The notes under the pieces are model-generated. The model saw nothing but the letters and a program-made list of their open reading frames with translations. It was not told the origin of the DNA and did no database searches. A stretch of 64,000 nt of DNA from the NCBI RefSeq assembly GCF_003612565.1, contig NZ_RAZG01000006.1, positions 1 through 64,000 on the forward strand. Reading direction: 5' to 3'. The DNA is from Roseburia sp. 1XD42-69. GTDB lineage: Bacteria > Bacillota > Clostridia > Lachnospirales > Lachnospiraceae. A program made the translations under genes and the position numbers. Of the stretch, positions 25,756 to 35,775 are shown one piece after another (the first letter of the stretch is position 1; the number at the start of each line of letters is the position of its first letter).

Positions 25756-27592
25756 TTTCCCGGAAGAGGTAAAAGATTTGAAGCCCAGGGGGATGCAGTC
25801 CACCATTATGATTGCCTTTTCTGTGATATCGATATCTATTATGCTGATTTTGGGCGTTGTGTTGTATCTTCGTTTTTCCGCCCTGTCCCGCCAGGGAATG
25901 ATAGACAGTTCCCAAAAGCTTATGGAGCAGACAGGGGAAAACTTAGAAGACTATCTTATGGGTATGCGGCAGATTTCAGATGCAGTGTATTACAACGTGG
26001 TGAAAGAACGGGATTTTGACAGCCAGGATGCCCAGATTCTGCAGGGGATGAACCTTTTATATGAGGCAAATAAAAACAGCTTAAGAAGCATCGCCATATA
26101 TAACAATTACGGAAGCCTGATGGCGGCGGAGCCGGTGGCCCTGCAGAAAGAGGACCCCAATGTCACCAGGCAGGACTGGTTTAAACAGGCCGTGGGGAAA
26201 ATGGAAAATATGCATTTTTCCACACCCCATATCCAGAACCTTTTTGAGGATGATGCCAGAAGGTATCACTGGGTAATTTCTTTAAGCCGTGTGGTGGAAC
26301 TAACGGATAAGGGAGTGCCTATGTCGGGGGTTTTGCTGGTGGATATGGATTACTCCAGTATTTCCCGGATGATGAATCAGATTAATACCTCAAATAACGG
26401 GCAGTATTATTATCTATGTGACGGCAATGGCCAAATCATTTATCATATGCGGCAGGTGCAAATCAGCAAAGGGATTGCCCATGAAAACAGTGAGGCGGCG
26501 GCAAAATGGAAAGACGGGGTGTATGATGAGTTTTTTGAAGGGGAGCATCGGAAAATCATTGTAAACACCATCAGTTATACGGGGTGGAAGCTGGTGGGGG
26601 TGATTCCCTATTCTGCGTTTACCCACGGCATGTTTAATATCCGGTATTTTATTGTGATGTTTATGCTGTTAATGGGGATGATGCTGGCGGTGGTAAACCG
26701 TTTGGTTTCCTTGAGAATTTCCAGGCCCATTTTAAAGCTGGATGAGTCGGTGACAGAGTATGAGGCGGGGGAAAAGCCGGAGATTTATATCGGGGGTTCC
26801 CTGGAAATCAGGCATCTGGGGTATTCCATCCAGCGCTCCTATGAGCAGATAGACACTTTAATGCGGAAAATTGTATTAGAGCAGAATGAGAGGAGAAAAA
26901 GCGAACTCGACGCCCTGCAGAGCCAGATAAATCCCCATTTTCTGTATAACGCCTTAGATTCCATTATCTGGATGGTGGAGGGGGAGCGGAATGACGATGC
27001 GGTATTTATGATTTCGGAGCTGGCCAAGCTTTTCCGCATCAGCCTGTCAAAAGGGCGCACAGTGATTTCCGTAAAAGATGAGCTTCAGCATGCAAAAAGT
27101 TATATGAATATACAAAAAGTCCGCTATAAAAATGCTTTTACCGTTACCTTTGACACAGAGCCGGAGATTTATTCCTATTGTACCGTAAAGCTGGTTTTGC
27201 AGCCCATATTGGAAAATGCCATAAATTATGGGATTGACCCTATGGACGACTGCGGGGAGATTGTTGTGGAGGGCAAGATGAGAGATGGAAATATAATTCT
27301 CTCTGTGAAAGATAACGGCGTTGGGATGTCCGGGGAGGAGGTAAGCCTCCTTCTCACAGACAGCAACCGGGTAAAAAAGCACGGCTCCGGGGTTGGTCTT
27401 ATAAATGTAAATAACCGTATCCGTATTTTTTTCGGGGAGGAGTATGGACTTGTTGTGGAGAGTGAGCCGGATGAGGGCACAAAGGTTTCCATCGTAATCC
27501 CGGCAGTGCCCTGTACAGAAGAAAACAGCAGGGTTTTGGAAAAGGGGCATCTCTTTGGAGGAGAAATGCAAAAAAACAATGAAGAACAGTAA
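25745..27592 (+). CDS. YesM-type membrane sensor histidine kinase
   Basis: 615 residues. Two membrane segments (about residues 20-42 and 298-318) bracket an extracellular sensing domain. Then come a HAMP-like region, the His_kinase box INPHFLYNALDSI with H398 as the phosphorylation site, and an HATPase domain (NAINYG, DNGVGM, GSGVGLINVNNR). The ATG at 25745 is chosen for AAGGGAG upstream; it overlaps the regulator stop. The gene reads straight into two sugar-binding proteins, which may present ligand to its outer domain. Confidence 0.92.
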   Translation: MKRSFPEEVKDLKPRGMQSTIMIAFSVISISIMLILGVVLYLRFSALSRQGMIDSSQKLMEQTGENLEDYLMGMRQISDAVYYNVVKERDFDSQDAQILQGMNLLYEANKNSLRSIAIYNNYGSLMAAEPVALQKEDPNVTRQDWFKQAVGKMENMHFSTPHIQNLFEDDARRYHWVISLSRVVELTDKGVPMSGVLLVDMDYSSISRMMNQINTSNNGQYYYLCDGNGQIIYHMRQVQISKGIAHENSEAAAKWKDGVYDEFFEGEHRKIIVNTISYTGWKLVGVIPYSAFTHGMFNIRYFIVMFMLLMGMMLAVVNRLVSLRISRPILKLDESVTEYEAGEKPEIYIGGSLEIRHLGYSIQRSYEQIDTLMRKIVLEQNERRKSELDALQSQINPHFLYNALDSIIWMVEGERNDDAVFMISELAKLFRISLSKGRTVISVKDELQHAKSYMNIQKVRYKNAFTVTFDTEPEIYSYCTVKLVLQPILENAINYGIDPMDDCGEIVVEGKMRDGNIILSVKDNGVGMSGEEVSLLLTDSNRVKKHGSGVGLINVNNRIRIFFGEEYGLVVESEPDEGTKVSIVIPAVPCTEENSRVLEKGHLFGGEMQKNNEEQ

Positions 27593-28553
27593 AAGATTAT
27601 TTATTCAGGTTGAAGTTATTTTGGGAATAACCATATTGGTGCTGGCGGTTTTAATGTTTCGGGAAAAGAGCAGGGACGATCTTTACAAAGTCTCTGTGAT
27701 TGTCCGGGATTCGGAGGACAGCCAGTGGTCTGCCTTTCGCTACGGGCTTAAAATGGCGGCGGAGGATTTTGGGGTGGAAGTCTTTGTCGTCAGTACAGGG
27801 GATATCCTGGATCTGGAAGAGGAAATGGAATATGTAAACCGGGAAATCCACAATGGTGCGGATGCGGTGATTATGCAGCCACTTCCCGGGACGAAAGGGG
27901 AGGAACTTTTAAAAAAGGCAGACAAAAAGGTTCCGATTATGTTTGTGGAACACGGCATGTCCCTTACAGGGAGTGCGGCCGCCATTCCCGTTACAAAGCC
28001 GGATAACTATGCCCTGGGGAAAGCCCTTGGGGAGGAACTTTTAAAGGATTACAGCGGAAATATCAGGGGAAAGACCGTAGGGATTTTGGGGGATATTGAT
28101 GAGATGGAGGCCACAAAAAGCCGCCGGGAAGGGCTTTTAGAAGTGTTAAAAGAAACGGATGCAAAGATTCTTTGGTCTGCCTTTGGCGCCTTTGGAAAAG
28201 AGCAGGAAAATTCCCTGGAGAAACAGCCCAAAGTGGATATTGTCCTTGCCCTGGATGACGCCAGCCTGAAAACGGCGGGAGCCTGCGGCGGGGAAAATAA
28301 TCTTCACGGGGCATTGGTGTACGGAATTGGAAATTCTACTGAGAGCGCTTATTATCTTGACATAGGTATTGTGCGCTGCCTTTTGGTGCCGGACGAGTTT
28401 AGCGTAGGCTATGATAGTTTAACGGAGGTGGCCCAAAATATCGGGCACTGGTATTGTAAAATGAAGGACAGAACCGTTTCTTATCATATAATCCGAAGGG
28501 GGGAGCTGTTTACAAAGGAGAACCAGGACATTCTTTTTACTATGAGCCAGTGA
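27579..28553 (+). CDS. Membrane-anchored sugar-binding (type I periplasmic-binding) protein
   Basis: 324 residues. An N-terminal membrane helix (about residues 9-27) has no lipobox cysteine, so the protein is probably a tethered rather than lipidated binder. The rest is a type I periplasmic-binding fold (SAFRYGLKMAAEDFGV, GADAVIMQPLPG, VDIVLALDDASLKTAG). The start is uncertain: ATG at 27579 has GGAGGAG 15 bases upstream, while a TTG at 27555 has AAAGGGG at 7 bases. Either way it overlaps the kinase gene. Likely role: sugar sensing together with the YesM-type kinase. Confidence 0.8.
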   Translation: MKNSKRLFIQVEVILGITILVLAVLMFREKSRDDLYKVSVIVRDSEDSQWSAFRYGLKMAAEDFGVEVFVVSTGDILDLEEEMEYVNREIHNGADAVIMQPLPGTKGEELLKKADKKVPIMFVEHGMSLTGSAAAIPVTKPDNYALGKALGEELLKDYSGNIRGKTVGILGDIDEMEATKSRREGLLEVLKETDAKILWSAFGAFGKEQENSLEKQPKVDIVLALDDASLKTAGACGGENNLHGALVYGIGNSTESAYYLDIGIVRCLLVPDEFSVGYDSLTEVAQNIGHWYCKMKDRTVSYHIIRRGELFTKENQDILFTMSQ

Positions 28554-28589
28554 ATATGTATTTCTTTGTGGGAGAATCAGAGGTGTGAT

Positions 28590-29630
28590 ATGAAAAGAAA
28601 AAAAATTTGGGTTTTGGGGGCAGTATTCTGTACGGCTTTGCAGCTCTTATCCTGTGGGAAAAAGCAGACGGCCGGGGAAGAAAAGATTCATGTGGGAGTG
28701 ACATATTATAATCAAAGTGATACATTTCTAAATCAGTTAATTGCCTGCTTCAGGGAGAGCTTAGAGGAAATGGAGGGAGAGGATTCCCAGATTACATTGA
28801 CCGTGCGGGATGCGGCAGGCTCCCAGAGAACCCAGGACGACCAGGTAAAGGAACTCTTAGATGCAGGCAGTAATGTGCTCTGCGTCAATCTTGTGGACAG
28901 GGCGGACCCTTCGGAAATCATTGACCTGGCAAGGGAGAGCGGCGTGCCTATTATCTTTTTTAACAGGGAGCCTGTGGCGGGAGATATGATGCAATGGGAC
29001 GGCCTTTACTATGTGGGGGCGGATGCAAAACAATCCGGGGTGATGCAGGGAGAGTTAGCGGCGGAGGCCATTAAGGAAAACGGCAGTATTGACAGGAACA
29101 AAGACGGGAAGATTCAATATGTGGTGCTGGAGGGGGAGCCTGGGCACCAGGATGCCATTATACGCACGGAAAATGCAGTGGACACATTAAAGGCCAACGG
29201 AATTGCCTTAGAGAAGCTGGAGTGCGGCATTGCAAACTGGAACAGGGCCCAGGCCCAGAACCGTATGATGCAGATGGTTAGCCAGTATCAGAATAAAATT
29301 GAGCTGGTTTTGGCAAACAACGATGATATGGCCCTGGGGGCAAGTGACGCCTATGAGAAATTAAATTATACCGAATCCGTCCTCCCGGTGATTTTCGGAA
29401 TCGACGGAACGGACGTGGGGCTTTTGGCGGTGGCGGAAGAAAAACTTTCCGGAACGGTTTACAACGATAAAGAGGGGCAGGCCCAGGCAATGGCAAGGCT
29501 TTCCCTGGCGCTGGTGTCCGGGCGGGGGATGGAAGAGATTGAATTTGAGAATGACAGGTATGTCTATTTGAACTATTCTAAGATTACAATGGATAATATC
29601 GGTGATTATCTTAAGCAGGATGAGGAGTGA
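28590..29630 (+). CDS. Galactose-type substrate-binding lipoprotein (second MglB-like)
   Basis: 346 residues. A signal peptide with LLSC lipobox is followed by a type I binding fold much like the mglB product: VTYYNQSDTFLNQL, DRNKDGKIQYVVL (calcium loop), VLANNDDMALGASDAY and IDGTDVGLLAV. It lacks the long linker of the mglB product and sits at the end of the regulatory operon instead of beside a permease. A sensor-partner role is plausible. The ATG at 28590 is preferred for AGAGGTGTGAT; a TTG further upstream lacks a site. Confidence 0.87.
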   Translation: MKRKKIWVLGAVFCTALQLLSCGKKQTAGEEKIHVGVTYYNQSDTFLNQLIACFRESLEEMEGEDSQITLTVRDAAGSQRTQDDQVKELLDAGSNVLCVNLVDRADPSEIIDLARESGVPIIFFNREPVAGDMMQWDGLYYVGADAKQSGVMQGELAAEAIKENGSIDRNKDGKIQYVVLEGEPGHQDAIIRTENAVDTLKANGIALEKLECGIANWNRAQAQNRMMQMVSQYQNKIELVLANNDDMALGASDAYEKLNYTESVLPVIFGIDGTDVGLLAVAEEKLSGTVYNDKEGQAQAMARLSLALVSGRGMEEIEFENDRYVYLNYSKITMDNIGDYLKQDEE

Positions 29631-29639
29631 GGAAAAGGA

Positions 29640-30926
29640 ATGAAAGATTTACAGGCGATATCGGAGCGCATGGAAGAAATAATAAGTTTTGCGAAAGCAA
29701 ATGACAATGAAATTAGTTTGTTTATTGTTCAGGATATCATAAAGAATAAGAAGACGGGAATCGATGAAGATTTGCTGAATATGGCGCTTTATCAGATTAA
29801 GGAACAGGGAATAAAGGTTCTGCCCGCAGATATGGATGAAGGATATAAGGCAGACACAGATGAACCTGACAAATTTATTCCTTCTGATGTAAACATTACC
29901 CAGGTTCCCACGAATATCTCCAATATAATGGACAGGTTGGAAAACAGGGAATTTGATTTATCACCGGCGTTTCAGAGAAATGGCGGATTATGGGATGAAG
30001 AAAAGCAGAGCAGGCTGATTGAATCTTTAATGTTAAAAATTCCCCTCCCGGCATTTTATTTTGACGCATCGAAAGAAGATGAGTGGGTTGTGATAGACGG
30101 CCTGCAGCGTCTTACGACTTTCCAAAACTATCTGGTGGGCAATGTGCAGGAAAATGGCTCAAGGGAAAAGAACAGATTTAAAGGGATGCAGTATCTGACA
30201 GATTTTAATGGAAAAACTTTTGACGATTTACCCAGACAATACGTTAGAAGAATCAAGGAGTCTTCCATCGTCGCATATACTGTTACCCAGGGGACTCCGG
30301 ATGAGATTGTATTTAATATTTTCCAGAGAATTAATACAGGGGGGATTCCGTTAAACAATCAGGAAATCAGACAGGCGCTTTATTCAGGAAAGGGAACAGA
30401 TTTAATCAAAGAGCTGGCAGAACGGAAGGAGTTTAAAAGCGCAACCCTGTTTGCAGTCAAACCGGAACGAATGCTGGACCGTGAATATGCCCTGCGTTTC
30501 CTTTCGTTTACAGAGTTGGATTACAAAAAAGAATATCGGGGGGACATTGATAATTTTCTGATAAAAGGGTTGAAAAAAGCCAATGATTTTAGTGAGGAAG
30601 ATATCCTGCGTGTCACAGAACGGTTTGTGCGCGTCATGAATGCGTGTAAGGACATTTTTGGAAAATATGCTTTTAGAAAATTTAATAAAGATTTTCGACG
30701 GGGGCCAATCAATAAAGCTATTTTTGAAATATGGGCAATATGTTTCAGTGAATTGGATAAGGAACAGTTGGAGAAAATAAAGAAAAGTAAAGATAAGTTT
30801 ATGGATGGTTTTGGAAAAATTCTTGCCAATTCCGAGTTTGCAACTGCATTAAAGGCAGGTGATCCATATTCACTTGCAAAACGAGTAGAAATATGCCAAA
30901 AGTTTGTGAAGGAGTTCTTATGCTGA
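29640..30926 (+). CDS. DUF262 (GmrS-like) domain protein of a putative defence cassette
   Basis: 428 residues. From about residue 85 it has DUF262 motifs: DLSPAFQRNGGLW, SLMLKIPLPAFYF, VIDGLQRLTTFQNYL and FQRINTGGIPLNNQEIR. DUF262 has a ParB/Srx-like nucleotide-binding fold and is known from GmrSD and many phage-defence genes. The usual C-terminal DUF1524 HNH nuclease is not visible. Residues 1 to about 65 form a separate helical domain ending IKEQGIKVLPADMDEG, resembling sigma-70 region 1.1. It starts 9 bases after the binding-protein gene and overlaps the next gene by 7 bases. The sequence is more AT-rich than its neighbours. Confidence 0.88.
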   Translation: MKDLQAISERMEEIISFAKANDNEISLFIVQDIIKNKKTGIDEDLLNMALYQIKEQGIKVLPADMDEGYKADTDEPDKFIPSDVNITQVPTNISNIMDRLENREFDLSPAFQRNGGLWDEEKQSRLIESLMLKIPLPAFYFDASKEDEWVVIDGLQRLTTFQNYLVGNVQENGSREKNRFKGMQYLTDFNGKTFDDLPRQYVRRIKESSIVAYTVTQGTPDEIVFNIFQRINTGGIPLNNQEIRQALYSGKGTDLIKELAERKEFKSATLFAVKPERMLDREYALRFLSFTELDYKKEYRGDIDNFLIKGLKKANDFSEEDILRVTERFVRVMNACKDIFGKYAFRKFNKDFRRGPINKAIFEIWAICFSELDKEQLEKIKKSKDKFMDGFGKILANSEFATALKAGDPYSLAKRVEICQKFVKEFLC

Positions 30927-32011
30927 AAGAATTATTTTTGAAAAATTTTAAGTGCTTTGAAGAATTGAAATTGAGTTTTTCTGCCCTGAATATTCTGACA
31001 GGGCTAAACGGGATGGGTAAATCCACTGTTATGCAGGGGATTTTGCTTTTGGGACAGTCCCAAAACAGTATTTTGTCACAGCAGATGTTGTCATTAAAAG
31101 GCAAATATGTAAATCTTGGTGTGGGGCAGGATGTTTTGTTTGAAAAAGCAGAGGAAGATGAAATCGGGATTGGCATTTTGACGGAAAATACAGAAGAGCA
31201 GTATCTTTTCGGGTATCAGTCTGAAACAGATGTTTTACCTTTAAAAAGCATTGAAAAAAAAGAAATGAAAAGTGCATATCCCTTGTGGGAAAATCATTTA
31301 TATTATCTGTCGGCATATCGTATTGAACCACAGTTCCTTTATCAGATTGAGAATGAAAAAGAGGTTTCTGAGAGATATTTTGCAAAAAATGGAGAGTTTT
31401 CCATTCAATATTTAAAATTGCATGGCGGAGACGAGGTAATAAATGATTCTGTCTGTCTGGGCAAAAAAAGGACAATTGCAGAACAGGTAAAGGCATGGAT
31501 GGATGTGATTTCACCTGGGGTATCGCCGATAATTACGATTCATACATCTTCCAGAACAGCGGAATTGAAATACGAGTACATTGAGGGAAGGGATAAAACA
31601 AATTCATATAAAAGCGTCAATGTTGGATTTGGTATTACTTATGTACTTCCGGTGGTGACGGCATTGGTATCAGCAAAGCCAGGGGATATTATTTTACTTG
31701 AAAATCCGGAAGCCCATATTCATCCGAAGGGCCAGAGGATGCTGGGAGAACTGATAGCGGCTGCCGGAGCAGGAGGCGTTCAGGTAATTCTTGAGACGCA
31801 CAGCGATCATGTAATGAACGGAATCCGTATCGCAGTAAAAAAAGGAAGAATTGAACCGGAAGATGCCGGATTTTTCTATTTTTACAAAGATATCAATGAC
31901 TCCTATAGACATAAGGTGATATGTCCGCTGTTGGATAAAAACGGACGGTTAGATCAATGGCCGGAAGGTTTTTTTGATGAATGGGATCATGCACTTTTGG
32001 AATTACTGTAA
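30920..32011 (+). CDS. AAA-family (RecF/OLD-like, DUF3696-type) ATPase
   Basis: 363 residues. LKNFKCFEELKL at the N-terminus and Walker A GLNGMGKST (28-36) mark a RecF/SMC/OLD-type ATPase. The Walker B region ILLENPEAHIHPKGQ is followed by the THSDHVMNGIR switch motif. The C-terminus (EPEDAGFFYF, then LDQWPEGFFDEW) fits DUF3696-containing ATPases. No TOPRIM nuclease follows. ATG at 30920 has GAAGGAG 5 bases upstream and overlaps the DUF262 stop, so the two are translationally coupled. It likely senses or scaffolds for its partner proteins. Confidence 0.9.
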   Translation: MLKELFLKNFKCFEELKLSFSALNILTGLNGMGKSTVMQGILLLGQSQNSILSQQMLSLKGKYVNLGVGQDVLFEKAEEDEIGIGILTENTEEQYLFGYQSETDVLPLKSIEKKEMKSAYPLWENHLYYLSAYRIEPQFLYQIENEKEVSERYFAKNGEFSIQYLKLHGGDEVINDSVCLGKKRTIAEQVKAWMDVISPGVSPIITIHTSSRTAELKYEYIEGRDKTNSYKSVNVGFGITYVLPVVTALVSAKPGDIILLENPEAHIHPKGQRMLGELIAAAGAGGVQVILETHSDHVMNGIRIAVKKGRIEPEDAGFFYFYKDINDSYRHKVICPLLDKNGRLDQWPEGFFDEWDHALLELL

Positions 32012-32025
32012 GGCAGGTGATAAAA

Positions 32026-32769
32026 ATGATAGCTGTGATTAACGATGTCTCATTTCAGTATACATTTGCCACAAAGGAACTTGCAATGGAATATATGCAC
32101 AAATTTCTTGATATCTGTAAACGGATAAAAAGAGAAGAAGTGACAAATGTCCATGAAATAAAAACAGGAGTCATTGATACTCAAATGGAGATAAGTCCTG
32201 ATTTTAAACTAATTCAGTTGTTGCAAAATTTTCAGACAAGAGAAGAGAGAACATTCCTTCTTGGTCTGTTTACAAATCAAGGAACCTATCAATTTGAAAA
32301 GGGAAATCTCTGCCGGATTGCTGAAAAGGAGTCTTTGGTGTGTGCATATGCGATAGACAATATATTGGTCAGTCTGCTGTCAGATATGTTGTTTGACGAA
32401 CCGGTGATAATGGGAATTGTTGCAGATGAGGAGGTCAGCCTGAGAAATCTTTCTAAGGAGGAGCATATAAATCATTACAGAAAAGAATTGGGGATTAGAA
32501 GATACATTGCGAATGATACAAAGCATAAATCAGACAGGGAAAATCCCTACGGAAAAGGAAAAGTCGGAAGCAGAATGGATCTGTGTGATGAGGAAGCACA
32601 GGAATTATTGAATAGAGCCCTTTTGATTAAGGGAAGATTATACGCAAAGAAAAATGGCTGTTATTATGCTTTTCAAAATGAAAGAGACATAGATTACCAC
32701 GGATACAGGGCTGATGATGTGGGTGAAGATATTAAGTCCCAATTAGACAAAGAATTCGCACGAGAATAG
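32026..32769 (+). CDS. Uncharacterised third protein of the DUF262/ATPase cassette
   Basis: 247 residues, soluble, no signal or membrane segment, family not recognised. The N-terminal two thirds look mixed alpha/beta. The C-terminal third has a distinct motif series: DTKHKSDRENPYGKGK, MDLCDEEAQELLNRAL, GRLYAKKNGCYYAFQNE and DYHGY. This vaguely recalls C-terminal cargo domains of polymorphic toxins, but I cannot confirm homology. AGGTGAT precedes the ATG at 32026, 14 bases after the ATPase stop. Its constant position suggests an effector or a target-recognition subunit of the same system. Confidence 0.75.
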   Translation: MIAVINDVSFQYTFATKELAMEYMHKFLDICKRIKREEVTNVHEIKTGVIDTQMEISPDFKLIQLLQNFQTREERTFLLGLFTNQGTYQFEKGNLCRIAEKESLVCAYAIDNILVSLLSDMLFDEPVIMGIVADEEVSLRNLSKEEHINHYRKELGIRRYIANDTKHKSDRENPYGKGKVGSRMDLCDEEAQELLNRALLIKGRLYAKKNGCYYAFQNERDIDYHGYRADDVGEDIKSQLDKEFARE

Positions 32770-32802
32770 AGAGGGAAAAGATCTAAAAAGCAGGAGAACA
32801 AA

Positions 32803-33294
32803 ATGACAAAACAACAGTATGAAAAATGGTCGGCACCTTTTCGGAGAAATGAAAAGGCGTTAAAAGGGTTTACATATTTAAACAGGGGGATGACGGCGCT
32901 GGTATTTGCAGCCTATCCTCTGCTTCTTTTCTATCTTTTTTTGACAGGATCTAAGAAGTGGTTTCTCTGCGTATTAATTCCGGCGGTTTCTTTTGTCCTG
33001 GTTTCTTTGTTCCGCCGGTGGTATTCCGCAGGGCGGCCCTATGAACTTTTGGATATTACCCCCTTGATTCCAAAAGACACTGTGGGGAAGTCTTTCCCCA
33101 GCCGCCATGTGTTTTCTGTTTTTATCATTGGGATGACATTTTTTTATGTAAACCCGATAGTTGGCTTGGCTGTCTTTTTCATTGGGATTCTGACAGCCTT
33201 TGTCCGGGTAATCGGCGGGGTGCATTTTCCGAAAGATGTGGCGGCCGGGGCAGCCCTTGGGGTGCTTTTTGGGCTGGCCTATTACATTTTGTAG
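32803..33294 (+). CDS. PAP2-family phosphatase
   Basis: 163 residues with four or five membrane segments. The phosphatase signature is present in order: a basic RRWYSAGRPYE motif, KSFPSRHVFS, and GGVHFPKDVAAGAALG, giving the acid-phosphatase histidines. Relatives dephosphorylate phosphatidic acid or undecaprenyl pyrophosphate at the membrane. AGGAG precedes the ATG. It is convergent with the next gene. Confidence 0.92.
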   Translation: MTKQQYEKWSAPFRRNEKALKGFTYLNRGMTALVFAAYPLLLFYLFLTGSKKWFLCVLIPAVSFVLVSLFRRWYSAGRPYELLDITPLIPKDTVGKSFPSRHVFSVFIIGMTFFYVNPIVGLAVFFIGILTAFVRVIGGVHFPKDVAAGAALGVLFGLAYYIL

Positions 33295-33306
33295 GAAAAG
33301 GGGAGG

Positions 33307-34155
33307 CTATTTTCCCAATTCCAGCAACAATTTAACCCCCAGCACGGTAGCGGGAATCCGGTAATTTGGCGGAAGGTTTGAGAGCACTACAACAGCGGTT
33401 TTTGTCTTTGGCTGAAAGCCGATATAACTGTTATAATCTCCCGTACCGCCGTTATGCCATATAATCCCGTTTTTGTTATCAATAATCCAGGCCATTCCAA
33501 TCTCATCCATATGGATATCCATGGTCTTATAATTTTCCGTAGAAGCCTGTATGGTTTTCAGGCTTTTATGGCAGTCTGAAAAATACGGATGGCTGTCCAT
33601 CTGCATTTGTGCGTAGGCAAGCATGTCTGATATATTTGATGTGACAGCGCCTGCGGGAAGATAGGCATCATTTATTTCCCAATCCCAGTAATGGCCCAGG
33701 TCGCCCTTTTTATCTGAAATTTTCGTATCTTTAAGCCCCAATTCCTTTTCCATAAAGTCATTTGCCAAGGTGGTATAATCGGCATCATACACGGCCTCAA
33801 CCACAAGTCCCAACACAGCATACCCGAAGTTGGAATAGGTAAAACCGTAACTCTCTTTTTCCATGCTTAAATCATTTACCTTGTCTAATACCATTTCCTT
33901 TGTGATGCCCTGGAAATCATTTTTTCCCGTAAAAAAAATTGAAATCATGGGGCTTTCAAAATAGTACCCCTTATATCCGGAAGTGTGGGTTAGAAGTTCT
34001 TTTATCCCAGGATACTCCCTGCCCTTTCGAAGGGGCAGGGAAGTTTCGATTGTGTCGTCAAGATTGATTTTTCTCTGGACGGCCGCCTTGTTAATCAGGG
34101 CAGCGCAGAGAATAACCGTCATGAAAATTATAGTTTTTCTTGTTTTACTGTTCAT
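33307..34155 (-). CDS. Serine hydrolase, beta-lactamase class C-like, lacking the SxxK region
   Basis: 282 residues. A membrane segment (about 8-22) runs directly into KINLDDTIE and ELLTHTSGY, which in class C-like penicillin-binding hydrolases lie after the catalytic SxxK. The YxN motif is present (Y107-S-N109) and the KTG-equivalent HNGGTGDYNSYIGF is intact. The segment that should carry the nucleophile Ser and its Lys is missing. So either this is a catalytically dead derivative or an in-frame deletion has occurred. ATG at 34155 is 13 bases after guaB on the same strand; only a weak GGGA precedes it. Confidence 0.8.
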   Translation of the reverse strand: MNSKTRKTIIFMTVILCAALINKAAVQRKINLDDTIETSLPLRKGREYPGIKELLTHTSGYKGYYFESPMISIFFTGKNDFQGITKEMVLDKVNDLSMEKESYGFTYSNFGYAVLGLVVEAVYDADYTTLANDFMEKELGLKDTKISDKKGDLGHYWDWEINDAYLPAGAVTSNISDMLAYAQMQMDSHPYFSDCHKSLKTIQASTENYKTMDIHMDEIGMAWIIDNKNGIIWHNGGTGDYNSYIGFQPKTKTAVVVLSNLPPNYRIPATVLGVKLLLELGK

Positions 34156-34168
34156 TTTAAATCCCAGA

Positions 34169-35686
<1,518 letters not shown>

Positions 35687-35688
35687 TC

Positions 35689-35717
35689 ATTTTAGCAAAA
35701 AATAAGGGAATTGTCAA
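35689..35717 (-). promoter_or_regulatory. Sigma-A promoter for guaB
   Basis: On minus: TTGACA (plus 35712-35717), 17-base spacer, TAAAAT (plus 35689-35694). I saw no purine riboswitch in the short leader. Confidence 0.75.
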
Positions 35718-35740
35718 TTTATTTTCAGGAGAAAATGTGG

Positions 35741-35746
35741 TATGAT
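35741..35746 (+). promoter_or_regulatory. Extended -10 promoter for the MATE gene
   Basis: TGGTATGAT gives an extended -10 (TG, one base, TATGAT at 35741-35746). The -35 position is poor, as is usual for extended -10 promoters. The start codon is 29 bases downstream. Confidence 0.45.
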
Positions 35747-35775
35747 ATCCCTGTGTTTGAAAGGATGGTGGCAAG

